In this document: piece by piece, positions 1 to 7,535 of the stretch
Position numbering within the stretch: position 1 is the stretch's first letter
Layout: the number at the start of each line of letters is the position of its first letter
Assembly (NCBI GenBank): GCA_900318345.1
Contig: ONKD01000003.1
Location: forward strand, 1 to 64,000
DNA: 64,000 nt
Direction: 5' to 3'
Source: an uncultured Prevotellaceae bacterium
GTDB lineage: Bacteria > Bacteroidota > Bacteroidia > Bacteroidales > Muribaculaceae
The notes under the pieces: generated by a model
What the model saw: the letters and a program-made list of their open reading frames with translations, nothing else
The model's database searches: none
What the model was told of the DNA's origin: nothing
Position numbers and translations under genes: made by a program

Positions 1-300
1 AAATTTAGCACGGGACACCCAATTTTCCAAATCATCGTTTGTAATCTGCTGAAATTCAGAACATCAAAAAACGCTCAAAAAAGTGTGACGAAAACAGGAA
101 AAGAACCGTCAGCCAATTCGCCGACAGCCAAGAGCGCGCCAGCCAAAAATTAGTATAATTCGTGTAATTCGTGGACCGTTAAGAGTGCGGATGCCCCTCT
201 AACCTCTTCGCGGCTTTGCGTCTTAGCGTGGGGCTACAAGAGTGCGGATGCCCCTCTAACCTCTAACCTCTAAACCCTAAACTGCGGGCGTTAGCCCGCA
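1..300. repeat. Gene-free edge region with mosaic repeat modules
   Basis: No credible gene is seen in this stretch. From about 139 on it consists of modules that recur in other spacers of the window: a TAATTCGTGG...TTAAGAG piece, a GCGGATGCC piece, a piece of the CTTAGCGTGGGGC type and a CTCTAACC run. A 27-bp unit is present twice as a direct repeat at 181-207 and 238-264. The stretch ends in a perfect 7-bp hairpin (283-300) next to the pyrH stop codon. Confidence 0.75.
283..300 (-). terminator. Hairpin just after pyrH
   Basis: Perfect inverted repeat TGCGGGC / GCCCGCA with a 4-nt loop, directly downstream of the pyrH stop on the minus strand. No strong T run follows it, so termination is a guess. 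Confidence 0.4.
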
Positions 301-1014
301 TCACAGTGTGACCACGGTGCCGATGGGCTCGCCGCTCATCACCTTCTTGAGGTTGCCGACCACGTCCATGTTGAACACGTGGATGGGCAGCTTGTTGTCG
401 CGGGCCATCACGGTGGCGGTCATGTCCATGACCTTGAGGCCGCGGTTGTAGATCTCGTCATAGGTGATGCGGTCAAACTTGGTAGCCGTGGGATCCTTCT
501 CGGGATCAGCGGTATAGATGCCGTCCACACGGGTGCCCTTGAGCATGACGTCGGCCTCGACCTCGATAGCACGCAGCGTGCTGCCCGTGTCGGTGGTGAA
601 GAAGGGGCTGCCCGTGCCGCAAGAGCAGATGGCAACCTTGCCGGCCTGCATAGCCTCGATGGCGCGCCACTTGCTGTAAGGCTCGCCGATGGGGAACATG
701 CCGATGGCGGTGAATACCTGTGCAGGCTGTCCGATGCCCTCGAGGGCCGATGAGAGCGCCAATGCGTTAATCACCGTGGCGAGCATACCCATCTGGTCGC
801 CCTTCACGCGGTCAAATCCCTGGGCGGCACCCTTGAGGCCGCGGAAGATGTTGCCGCCGCCCACGACGATGGCTACCTGTACGCCAGCGTCCACGATTTC
901 CTTGATCTGGGTGGCATAGTCGGCCACGCGCTGCGGATCGATGCCGCTACTCTGTTCTGCTGCCAGCGACTCGCCGCTGAGCTTGAGCAATATGCGATGA
1001 TAAATCGGTTTCAT
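301..1014 (-). CDS. pyrH: UMP kinase
   Basis: Cytoplasmic kinase of the amino-acid-kinase fold that turns UMP plus ATP into UDP in pyrimidine nucleotide synthesis. At 237 residues it has the usual length of the family. Visible motifs are KLSGES (11-16), the glycine-rich GGGN loop (52-55), GDQMGM (72-77), GTGSPFFTTDT (133-143) and VDGIYTADP (163-171), all typical of bacterial PyrH. It lies downstream of a TPR protein gene on the same strand, but a hairpin with a T run sits between them (1034-1075), so it probably has its own transcript. Nothing in the sequence is unusual. Confidence 0.97.
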   Translation of the reverse strand: MKPIYHRILLKLSGESLAAEQSSGIDPQRVADYATQIKEIVDAGVQVAIVVGGGNIFRGLKGAAQGFDRVKGDQMGMLATVINALALSSALEGIGQPAQVFTAIGMFPIGEPYSKWRAIEAMQAGKVAICSCGTGSPFFTTDTGSTLRAIEVEADVMLKGTRVDGIYTADPEKDPTATKFDRITYDEIYNRGLKVMDMTATVMARDNKLPIHVFNMDVVGNLKKVMSGEPIGTVVTL

Positions 1015-1033
1015 GTCTTGTGATATGTGGTTT

Positions 1034-1075
1034 TAAAAAAAGGGTTGGTGCAAAACCATGTTTTGACCAACCCCT
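1034..1075 (-). terminator. Intrinsic terminator after the TPR protein gene
   Basis: On the minus strand GGGTTGGT pairs with ACCAACCC, extended by an AAAAC/GTTTT stretch, and is followed by seven T. It lies between the TPR gene and pyrH. Confidence 0.75.
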
Positions 1076-1101
1076 TGATACATTAAATCATTTATTGCCA
1101 A

Positions 1102-1779
1102 TTATTTGCCTGCAAGCGCATTGGCACGCTCTAAGTACTTGTCAACATTGAAGCCGCTCTGCTGACCAAAAACGGGATACTTGTCCTTGATGGTCTGATA
1201 GATGGCAGCCTCCTCGGCATACTTCTTCTGCTCGTGAAGCACGGTTGCCTTCTTGAGCATGAATGCGGGAGTGTACATCTCATTGTCGCCCGACATGCTG
1301 ATGGCCTTCTCATAGGCAGCCATTGCCTTGTCATACTTCTTGAGGTTCACATAGCAGTCGCCCAGCAGCGAACGCGATGCGGGACCGATGAGCTTGCTGT
1401 CGGGAGTGAAATCCTCGAGGTGCTTAGCAGCCTTCTCATACTCACCCTTCTGATACAGAATGATAGCAGCGTTCAAGTGAGCGCGCTCGCCCGGCTTGTT
1501 GCCGTATTCAGCAGCCACTTTCTCATAAGCCTTGAGCGCCTCATCTTCCTGACCTTGCAGGAGTTCAATGTCGGCATCGCCGATCTCCTTCTTGGCGTCC
1601 TCAATGCCACTGTTGCGCAAGTGGAGGTAACCTCCTGCCAACAATGCGAGCACTGCGATAGCAATAAGTGCCCAGTTGATGTACTTCTTGTTGTCTTCGA
1701 TACGTTGTGCTGCACTAGTCAGTGATTCATTCACCTCTTCGAGGGTTGTGCGAGCACCTTGGTCTTGTTTTTTTGCCAT
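1102..1779 (-). CDS. Membrane-anchored tetratricopeptide repeat protein
   Basis: A 225-residue protein with a short polar N terminus, one membrane segment at about 33-53 and a C-terminal region (about 73-205) built of tetratricopeptide-like helical pairs rich in Ala, Tyr, Glu and Lys. The layout, an N-terminal anchor followed by periplasm-facing TPRs, resembles YfgM-type helpers of the Sec translocon and chaperone network, but that link is inference and no specific motif proves it. A -7 box (CAAAAGTA as read on the plus strand, 1822-1829) lies about 45 bp upstream of the start. It ends at its own terminator, so it looks monocistronic. Confidence 0.85.
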   Translation of the reverse strand: MAKKQDQGARTTLEEVNESLTSAAQRIEDNKKYINWALIAIAVLALLAGGYLHLRNSGIEDAKKEIGDADIELLQGQEDEALKAYEKVAAEYGNKPGERAHLNAAIILYQKGEYEKAAKHLEDFTPDSKLIGPASRSLLGDCYVNLKKYDKAMAAYEKAISMSGDNEMYTPAFMLKKATVLHEQKKYAEEAAIYQTIKDKYPVFGQQSGFNVDKYLERANALAGK

Positions 1780-1931
1780 TTCTATTGCGTTATTTTAATG
1801 TTTTCGACAATTTTGCGGGTGCAAAAGTAATAGATATTCTTAACATTAAAAAGCAAAAAGGCAACAATTTTTGATTTTTGACCTTTTTACTACACCTTTT
1901 CATGGATATCTGCGGGTCTAGGGGCCATTTT

Positions 1932-1963
1932 TTTGCATTTTTGAGAGCAATGCATTATCTTTG
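1932..1963 (+). promoter_or_regulatory. Bacteroidetes-type promoter for the zinc-ribbon gene
   Basis: -33 TTTG (1932-1935) and -7 TATCTTTG (1956-1963) are 20 nt apart, which matches the housekeeping promoter of this phylum. The expected start of transcription is near 1970. Confidence 0.65.
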
Positions 1964-1987
1964 CAGCCATTTCAAGACAATAGAATT

Positions 1988-2581
1988 ATGGAACTCAAGT
2001 GCCCGCAATGCGGTAAATTATTGACGATATCACAAGAAGAGGTGGTGATACACGACAGCCAGGTCGTGTGTCCTCAGTGTTTGGCCGTGTGCCGGTACGA
2101 GGGCGGCAAACTTGTCGTTCGTGACGACTCCGACGCCCCCTATCGCCACACCACCAGCGTCAACACCGTTGACAACGAGAGTTCCAGATTTTGCCACCAC
2201 TGCGGCAAGCATTTGCCCAGCGGCATCAGCTTCTGCCCCTACTGTGGCGCTAACTTGGGCGCACCTTTTGAGAAGCCCCAAGCCAAGCCCGAGCAGCCAA
2301 AACCCAAGCAGCCCGAGCCTCAAGTCCAAAAGGCAGAGCCCGTCAAGGAAAAACAACAACCCAAACCCGCCCAGGCAGCTAGAAAACACAACGAGGTTGA
2401 GGACAAGCTGCGCACCATGTCACGCCACTACAATGGCGTTCACCCTAGGCTCAGGCAACATGGCACCATGCCCAGCAGGACATTCAAGATTGTGGCCTAT
2501 GCCATCATCCTCTTGCTGGTCATTTTGCTAGTCTACATCATCATCGCCGGCCTGAGCATCGACATCACCGCAATGGATTAA
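1988..2581 (+). CDS. Double zinc-ribbon protein with C-terminal membrane anchor
   Basis: The ATG at 1988 is chosen because an earlier in-frame ATG at 1961 overlaps the predicted promoter. The 197-residue product has four CxxC knuckles, Cys5/Cys8, Cys28/Cys31, Cys69/Cys72 and Cys83/Cys86, which form two zinc ribbons. A linker rich in Pro, Lys, Gln and Glu follows (about 95-135), and a single hydrophobic segment near the C terminus would anchor the protein with its ribbons in the cytoplasm. Such tail-anchored zinc-ribbon proteins are common in Bacteroidales and have no assigned role. The function is unknown. Confidence 0.85.
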   Translation: MELKCPQCGKLLTISQEEVVIHDSQVVCPQCLAVCRYEGGKLVVRDDSDAPYRHTTSVNTVDNESSRFCHHCGKHLPSGISFCPYCGANLGAPFEKPQAKPEQPKPKQPEPQVQKAEPVKEKQQPKPAQAARKHNEVEDKLRTMSRHYNGVHPRLRQHGTMPSRTFKIVAYAIILLLVILLVYIIIAGLSIDITAMD

Positions 2582-2589
2582 CCACCCCT

Positions 2590-2896
2590 GCACCGCTATT
2601 AGTCTTATTGGCCCAATTAGTCTTATTGGTCTAATGGGTCTAATTCACCGACAGCTAAGTGCGTGGATGCCTTCGATATATTAGTGTAATTCGTGGACAA
2701 TTAAGTGCGCGCCAGCCCTCAGCATAATTAAAAAATATTTTCACGTGAATTATCGTGAATTATTCATATAATTAATGTTTAATTCATGGTAATTACATGT
2801 GAAAAAATAAAACCTTAGCGCCTTAGCGCGGGGCTCCCGAACGCGGATGCCCCTCTAACCTTTAACCTTTAACCTCTAACCTTTAACCTCTAACCT
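2590..2896 (+). repeat. Mosaic intergenic repeat cluster with composite element
   Basis: In order it holds a run of ATTAGTCTTATTGG-like units, a TAATTCGTGGACAATTAAG piece (about 2690), a 62-bp imperfect palindrome (2741-2802), a CCTTAGCGCCTTAGCGCGGGG piece (2813-2833), GCGGATGCC (2843-2851) and an array of CTCTAACC/CTTTAACC units (2852-2896). The order palindrome, then CCTTAGCG..GGGG, then GCGGATGCC recurs near 21.1 and 29.6 kb. The array runs into the 3' end of the neighbouring LOG-family gene. Confidence 0.8.
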
Positions 2897-3844
2897 GCCC
2901 GAGCAGTGAGCCTTCAGCGTTGAGATAATCTCGCCGATATCATCGGTGAGGGTGAGCAGCAGGTTCTTGTACTTGCCCGTTTCCATCAAGTGCTCGACAA
3001 GCGGATAGACCGGGATCTCCTCGGTCCAGAACTGCCTGCCCAGGAAAATCATCGGGCTAGCAAAACCAAAGGACAGATAATGGTTCTGGACCGCCTCCTG
3101 GAAGATTTCCTGCAGGGTTCCAGCGCTGCCTGGCGCATAAATCGTGCCGCCAAAGGCGAGCGTGAGGATATTGTCCTCGCGCAGGCTGTTCTCAAAGAAC
3201 TTGGCGATGTGTGTAGCAAACGGGGTTGACGGCTCGTGGCCGTAGAGCCAAGTGGGAATGCCCAGACTCACATATTCCCCACGGGGATACTTAGCGATGA
3301 CGCGAAAGGCCGAGCACAGCCAGCCCAAGTCCCTGAACGAGGGCGAGGGCATCATCATCGACAACGCATCATCGAGCTCACTGTCGTCCCTGCCTGCCAT
3401 CCACGCTCCCAGGTGGGTCGCCTCCATCGCCCCAGGGCCGCCCCCACTCAGCATGATGAAACCCTCCTGGGTCAGTCGCTTGCTCAACAAGGCGATCTTG
3501 CGGTAAGCATCGTCAGTCCTGAGCAAGGCATGTCCGCCCATGATGCCCACGCAACGACGGTGGTCATGCTCCTTGAAGAATCGGGCAAGAGCGGTGTGGA
3601 TGCAGTGGTCGTGCAGGGTACGCGCCAGCAGTTCTTTCACGCTGCTGGTGTGATGCCCCATCGACGCATAGCGCTGATAAACCATGTTGTCAAAACAACA
3701 CTCGTAACTACTCTCATCATCAGGGCAAAAGCCCTCATAAAGTTCTTCGGCGCTATATAGCGACTTGCGACTCACGTCAAAGGGCACCTGCTCCAGAAAG
3801 GCCATGGTGTCCTTCAACTCATCATATCCTGCTGATGTAATCAT
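2876..3844 (-). CDS. LOG/PpnN-family nucleotide nucleosidase
   Basis: A 322-residue Rossmann-fold protein of the LOG superfamily. It shows SGGGPGAMEATHLGAW in the middle and PGSAGTLQEIFQEA near the C terminus, the two phosphoribohydrolase signatures. The second fits the PpnN (YgdH) branch, which cleaves nucleoside 5'-monophosphates into base and ribose 5-phosphate, better than the plant-cytokinin LOG branch. It is longer than LOG enzymes (about 180-250) and shorter than PpnN of Escherichia coli (454). The last seven codons and the stop codon fall in an array of CTAACCT units that is part of the intergenic repeat family, so the end of the protein seems to be built from repeat DNA. The substrate is inferred only from family membership. 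Confidence 0.85.
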   Translation of the reverse strand: MITSAGYDELKDTMAFLEQVPFDVSRKSLYSAEELYEGFCPDDESSYECCFDNMVYQRYASMGHHTSSVKELLARTLHDHCIHTALARFFKEHDHRRCVGIMGGHALLRTDDAYRKIALLSKRLTQEGFIMLSGGGPGAMEATHLGAWMAGRDDSELDDALSMMMPSPSFRDLGWLCSAFRVIAKYPRGEYVSLGIPTWLYGHEPSTPFATHIAKFFENSLREDNILTLAFGGTIYAPGSAGTLQEIFQEAVQNHYLSFGFASPMIFLGRQFWTEEIPVYPLVEHLMETGKYKNLLLTLTDDIGEIISTLKAHCSGRLEVKG

Positions 3845-3886
3845 CTCTTGGTCTTTAGGGTATTAACACAACGTGGGAAAAACATC

Positions 3887-3918
3887 CAAAATTAGTGCAA
3901 CTTGCGCTAAGCGCCAAA
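3887..3918 (-). promoter_or_regulatory. Promoter of the LOG-family gene
   Basis: Read on the minus strand: -33 TTTG (3915-3918) and -7 TAATTTTG (3887-3894), 20 nt apart, about 43 bp upstream of the start codon. Confidence 0.6.
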
Positions 3919-3982
3919 TATATTTGAGCATTTTAGAGACACGGCCCGCCGTTGTATGAACATTTGGCCACTTTTCCTGCGA

Positions 3983-4007
3983 TTTTAACAGTTTGGGACT
4001 GTTAAAA
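3983..4007. repeat. Perfect 10-bp palindrome with TTGGG loop
   Basis: TTTTAACAGT and ACTGTTAAAA flank a 5-nt loop in the spacer between two divergent genes. It could be an operator for a dimeric regulator or a hairpin. No regulator in the window points to either. Confidence 0.5.
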
Positions 4008-4083
4008 AGTGTTACAATGTGGCGAATTGTGGCAAAAATGCCATTTTTTGTGACTTTTAGTCCACCGATTCATGCTGCTGTAG

Positions 4084-4091
4084 TAATTTTG
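4084..4091 (+). promoter_or_regulatory. -7 box for the FadL-like porin gene
   Basis: TAATTTTG fits the -7 consensus TAnnTTTG and lies 53 bp before the chosen start. A clear -33 TTTG is not seen at the right distance. Confidence 0.45.
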
Positions 4092-4144
4092 TAGTCCCAA
4101 AATCTCCACTTTCAGGTTTGTTTATATTTAAAAATGTGATAGCA

Positions 4145-5608
4145 ATGAAAAGATTTACAATTTTAGCCCTTTTACTGGCAAGCGTCAGCATGACCTCATT
4201 GGCAGGTGGCCTGCTCCATAACACTAACCAGCACATCGCTTTCATGCGCATGATGGCCCGTGGTGCTAGCCACGAGATCGATGGTGTTTACACTAACCCC
4301 GCCGGCCTGGCCTTTATGGACCATGAGGGCTGGACCCTGTCACTGAACATCCAGAGTGCTTCGCAGAAGCGCGACGCATTGACCACGTTCGCATTATTCC
4401 CCGAGGCTGATCACACGCGCCTGTACAAAGGCAAGGCCGAGGCTCCCGTGATCCCGTCACTCTACGGTGCCTACAAGCGCGATCGCTGGACGTTCTCTGG
4501 CTTCTTCGGGTTCACCGGTGGCGGTGGCAAGTGCAACTTTGACAGCGGTCTGCCCGTGTTTGACGCGAGCATCATGGCCGGCATCTATGGCCAGACGGCA
4601 CAATTGGCCCAGGCCCTGGCCTCCAACCCTGCCACGGCTCCCATCATGGCCGATCCCCGCATCGCTGGCATGTTGCCCTTGACGGCCGACAAGTATGACA
4701 TCAATTCGGCCATGAAGGGCCGCCAGTACATCTACGGCTTGCAGCTGGGTGCCACCTACAAGGCCCTGGATTGGCTCAGTGTTTACGCCGGTGGCCGCAT
4801 GAACTACTTTGACGGCAACTACAGCGGCTTTGTCAAGGTGATGCCTAAGCCCGAGTTGGCTGCAACCGTTCAGCAGATCGGCATCGCTTATCCCGCCCTT
4901 GCTCCCACCCTGAGCGGTCTGGTGAACCAGAACGGCGAGATGGCCAACATCGAGCTTGACTGCTCGCAGACCGGTTGGGGCATTACGCCCATCATTGGTG
5001 TGGACCTGGTGTGGAAAGGCTTTACGCTGGCTGCCAAGTATGAGTTCAAGACCAACCTCAACATCGAGAACGACACCAAGACGGCAACTGCCGAGCCCGC
5101 CGCCTTTGAGGCTGCTCTCAACGACTACAAGCATGGTGTGAACACGCCCAACGACTTGCCAGCTGTGTTCTATACTGCCCTGGGTTACGAGTTCATCCCC
5201 AACAAGTTGCGCGCCACCGTCGAGTATCACTACTATGACGACAAGCACGCCGAGATGGCCCATGACAAGCAGAAACACTTGCGCCACGGCACCCACGAGG
5301 TGCTCGCCGGTGTCGAGTGGGACATCAACAAGATGTTCACCGTGAGCGCTGGTGCCCAGAACACCGACTACGGCCTGAGCGATGATTACCAGACCCACAC
5401 CTCATTCTCCTGTGACAGCTACTCGATTGGCTTTGGTGGCGCCGTCAACGTGACCGATAAAATTAAGGTCAACGTGGGCTACTTCTGGACCACCTACAAG
5501 GACTATGACCGCAGCGAGACCGACTACTTCGGCACCACGCTGCCCGGCAAGGACACCTACAGCCGCACCAACAAGGTCTTCGGTGCCGGTATCGATTTCA
5601 AGTTCTAA
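4145..5608 (+). CDS. Outer membrane protein of the OmpP1/FadL family
   Basis: The start at 4145 gives a clean signal peptide (MKRFTILALLLASVSMTSLAGG), while an in-frame ATG at 4118 would put nine extra residues before it. The mature 465-residue region begins with a segment holding NPAGLAFM, the NPA motif typical of the FadL/TodX family. It continues as alternating aromatic and polar strands and ends in FGAGIDFKF with a terminal Phe, as expected for an outer membrane barrel. The family carries hydrophobic compounds such as fatty acids across the outer membrane. Which ligand is used here cannot be told. The gene has its own promoter region and a strong terminator (5639-5676), so it is monocistronic. 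Confidence 0.88.
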   Translation: MKRFTILALLLASVSMTSLAGGLLHNTNQHIAFMRMMARGASHEIDGVYTNPAGLAFMDHEGWTLSLNIQSASQKRDALTTFALFPEADHTRLYKGKAEAPVIPSLYGAYKRDRWTFSGFFGFTGGGGKCNFDSGLPVFDASIMAGIYGQTAQLAQALASNPATAPIMADPRIAGMLPLTADKYDINSAMKGRQYIYGLQLGATYKALDWLSVYAGGRMNYFDGNYSGFVKVMPKPELAATVQQIGIAYPALAPTLSGLVNQNGEMANIELDCSQTGWGITPIIGVDLVWKGFTLAAKYEFKTNLNIENDTKTATAEPAAFEAALNDYKHGVNTPNDLPAVFYTALGYEFIPNKLRATVEYHYYDDKHAEMAHDKQKHLRHGTHEVLAGVEWDINKMFTVSAGAQNTDYGLSDDYQTHTSFSCDSYSIGFGGAVNVTDKIKVNVGYFWTTYKDYDRSETDYFGTTLPGKDTYSRTNKVFGAGIDFKF

Positions 5609-5638
5609 AGATGAAATAAAGAATCTACTCCTATGGCA

Positions 5639-5676
5639 TAACGCCGCCCGATTTCTTCGAGCGGCGTTATTGTTTT
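5639..5676 (+). terminator. Intrinsic terminator of the FadL-like gene
   Basis: TAACGCCGC pairs with GCGGCGTTA over a 13-nt loop and is followed by TTGTTTT. Confidence 0.85.
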
Positions 5677-5800
5677 ATAGTTCACTAATAGTTAGTTCTT
5701 TACCTAATATCTATCATTTAATGCTAATCACGCGAATGAAACTAATTCTCGCTAGTTATTATTAAATTTGTGACAATCAGCGTTTTATTTATAAAAAATT

Positions 5801-5886
5801 GTCCTTTTTGTCTTTCTTGTCTTCTAACCCAAGACCTTAGCGGCTTCGCGCCTTCGCGTGGGGCTCCAGGGCGCGGATGCCCCAAA
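5801..5886 (+). repeat. Intergenic repeat modules (TCTTGTCTTC, CTTAGCG..GTGGGG, GCGGATGCC)
   Basis: About 60 bp here closely match 9803-9870: TTGTCTTTCTTGTCTTC, AACCCAAGACCTTAGCG and CCTTCGCGTGGGG in the same order, followed here by GCGCGGATGCC. The unit lies just after the end of the minus-strand gene that follows. Confidence 0.75.
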
Positions 5887-5889
5887 AAC

Positions 5890-6432
5890 CTAGCGCAGCA
5901 GGTTGCTCATCATCGTGTTCCAGTCCTGGGCATCCTCGATGCTGCTCAACATGCCGCTGTGTGGCGGGAAAGCCACGCTGTCGTTGAGCGTGTAGGTCAC
6001 TTGCGGCAACTTGACATACAGGCTCAGCGTGTTCAACATCTGGCCCGTCTGGTACTGCTCGCCCAGTTGCTTGAAGTCCTCTGCGCTGATATAGTACAGG
6101 CGGTCGCCCTTGTTGCACAGGTAGATGCGACTAAAGTCATGCTCGCCTAGCTCTTGGGCGCACTGCAGCAGGCAGCGCGTAACATCAAAGCGGTCAAAGC
6201 TGCGTTCATCGGCCTCTTCCACGTTAAAGGACAGCTCCTTCTTCGGGTTATACCACGGTTGAACCACCTCGATATTGATGCCGTTGTTAGCGGGGTCAAG
6301 GTTCTTGAGTTCCACGCGCGAGATGACCGTCCGGCCACCTTTCACAAGGTCCATCGACAGGAAGACATGAACACCCACCAATGCAAGCACAGCAATTATG
6401 GCAAGCAACAGAAATTTGTCTTTTCTGGTCAT
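5890..6432 (-). CDS. Single-pass membrane protein of unknown function
   Basis: I do not recognise this 180-residue protein. It has a basic N terminus and one membrane segment at about 7-27, with the remaining 150 residues predicted outside the cytoplasm. No cysteine pair, metal-binding cluster or repeat stands out. It is the last gene of a minus-strand group with an LD-carboxypeptidase and a GH3 enzyme, so a cell-envelope role is possible. The 52-bp gap to the upstream gene contains the CTAAGGACTAAAAA spacer motif also seen before queA and before a glycosyltransferase gene. Confidence 0.75.
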   Translation of the reverse strand: MTRKDKFLLLAIIAVLALVGVHVFLSMDLVKGGRTVISRVELKNLDPANNGINIEVVQPWYNPKKELSFNVEEADERSFDRFDVTRCLLQCAQELGEHDFSRIYLCNKGDRLYYISAEDFKQLGEQYQTGQMLNTLSLYVKLPQVTYTLNDSVAFPPHSGMLSSIEDAQDWNTMMSNLLR

Positions 6433-6484
6433 GGGTTTTATGGTTTTTAGTCCTTAGTTGTTAGTTGGGGAGGGTAGAGAACGT

Positions 6485-7522
6485 CTATTTTGAGAACGTC
6501 AATGTGACGCCCTCGGGGGCAACAGTCAAAGTTGCAGGACACCCCTCGACTATCGGGTAATTCCAGTCCTCGTCATGGCTGGCGGGGAAGTCATAGCACA
6601 CCGGGATGTTGTAGCCATTGAGGGTCTCGCTCAGCATCTCGTTCATGTCAGCCCAGCCGTTACTTGGCTCATACTCGGTGAACCGACCCACGATAATGCC
6701 CTTCACCTGATTGAGCACTCCCTTCAGGCGCAGCTGCTGCAACATGCTGTTAACGCGCGGCATGCTCTCGCTCACGTCCTCAAAGAACAGGATGATGTCC
6801 TTGCCCCTGATGTTGTCGCGGTCCAGGAAGTCCCACTCGCGGCTACCGCCGATGTTGGTGAACACTGACATGTTGCCGCCAATGACAATACCCCGCGCCG
6901 TGCCCATCTTGTTGAGCCGATGGCCAGGAACCGTGTAGCTGGGCAAATTGCCCATCAGCACGTCGCGCAGCATGAGATTGATGCTGTCATTGGCGCCACG
7001 GCTGCCCAGCGCGCCACCCATGTTGGCATGCAGGCTCATCACGCCGCTGCACACCATCGCGCTATGCAGGGCGGTAATGTCGCTGTAGCCCACAATCCAC
7101 TTGGGATTGCGGTTGAAATCGCTCTTTGTCATCGGGTCGAGCAGCATCGCCGAGCCATAACCACCGCGGGTACACACAATCGCCTTGATTTCAGGGTCGT
7201 TGAGTGCCCAACGAAGGTCGGCACAACGTTCGTCAATGGTGCCGGCATAGGCATGGCACTTGGTCAGCACATGAGGTGCGATAACGGGCTCAAAACCCCA
7301 GGCGCGCAGCGTTGCCGCAGCCTTCTCGGGGTTCTGGTCGCCAGGCGTGCTAGCCGGCGAGATGATAGCGATTTTGTCACCCGCCTTGAGCGCTTCGGGC
7401 ATCTTGAGGGTGACAGGCCTGCGCTGCCTGGGCATCTTGTGCCGACGTGGTGCCCTGTCGCTTGCGTTTACAGCCATCGATGTGAGTAATGCGATTACAG
7501 CAATAATAAAAATACGTTTCAT
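6485..7522 (-). CDS. S66-family LD-carboxypeptidase
   Basis: Serine peptidase family S66, which cleaves the bond before the terminal D-alanine of tetrapeptides in peptidoglycan recycling; MccF-type relatives cleave a peptide antibiotic instead. A signal peptide (about 1-20) sends this 345-residue copy to the periplasm, unlike the cytoplasmic LdcA. Family landmarks are CTRGGYGSAMLLD (117-129), GYSDIT with the likely nucleophile Ser147, GGNMS, FFEDVSE with the likely catalytic Glu, and ASHDEDW carrying the probable catalytic His. The GH3 gene lies 13 bp upstream on the same strand, so the two are probably co-transcribed for cell-wall turnover. Confidence 0.88.
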   Translation of the reverse strand: MKRIFIIAVIALLTSMAVNASDRAPRRHKMPRQRRPVTLKMPEALKAGDKIAIISPASTPGDQNPEKAAATLRAWGFEPVIAPHVLTKCHAYAGTIDERCADLRWALNDPEIKAIVCTRGGYGSAMLLDPMTKSDFNRNPKWIVGYSDITALHSAMVCSGVMSLHANMGGALGSRGANDSINLMLRDVLMGNLPSYTVPGHRLNKMGTARGIVIGGNMSVFTNIGGSREWDFLDRDNIRGKDIILFFEDVSESMPRVNSMLQQLRLKGVLNQVKGIIVGRFTEYEPSNGWADMNEMLSETLNGYNIPVCYDFPASHDEDWNYPIVEGCPATLTVAPEGVTLTFSK

Positions 7523-7535
7523 ATCTTGTTCTTTT

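Noticed and set aside
4457..5398. Open frame of 313 codons opposite the FadL-like gene
   Set aside because: Antisense shadow; the porin on the other strand has a signal peptide and family motifs.
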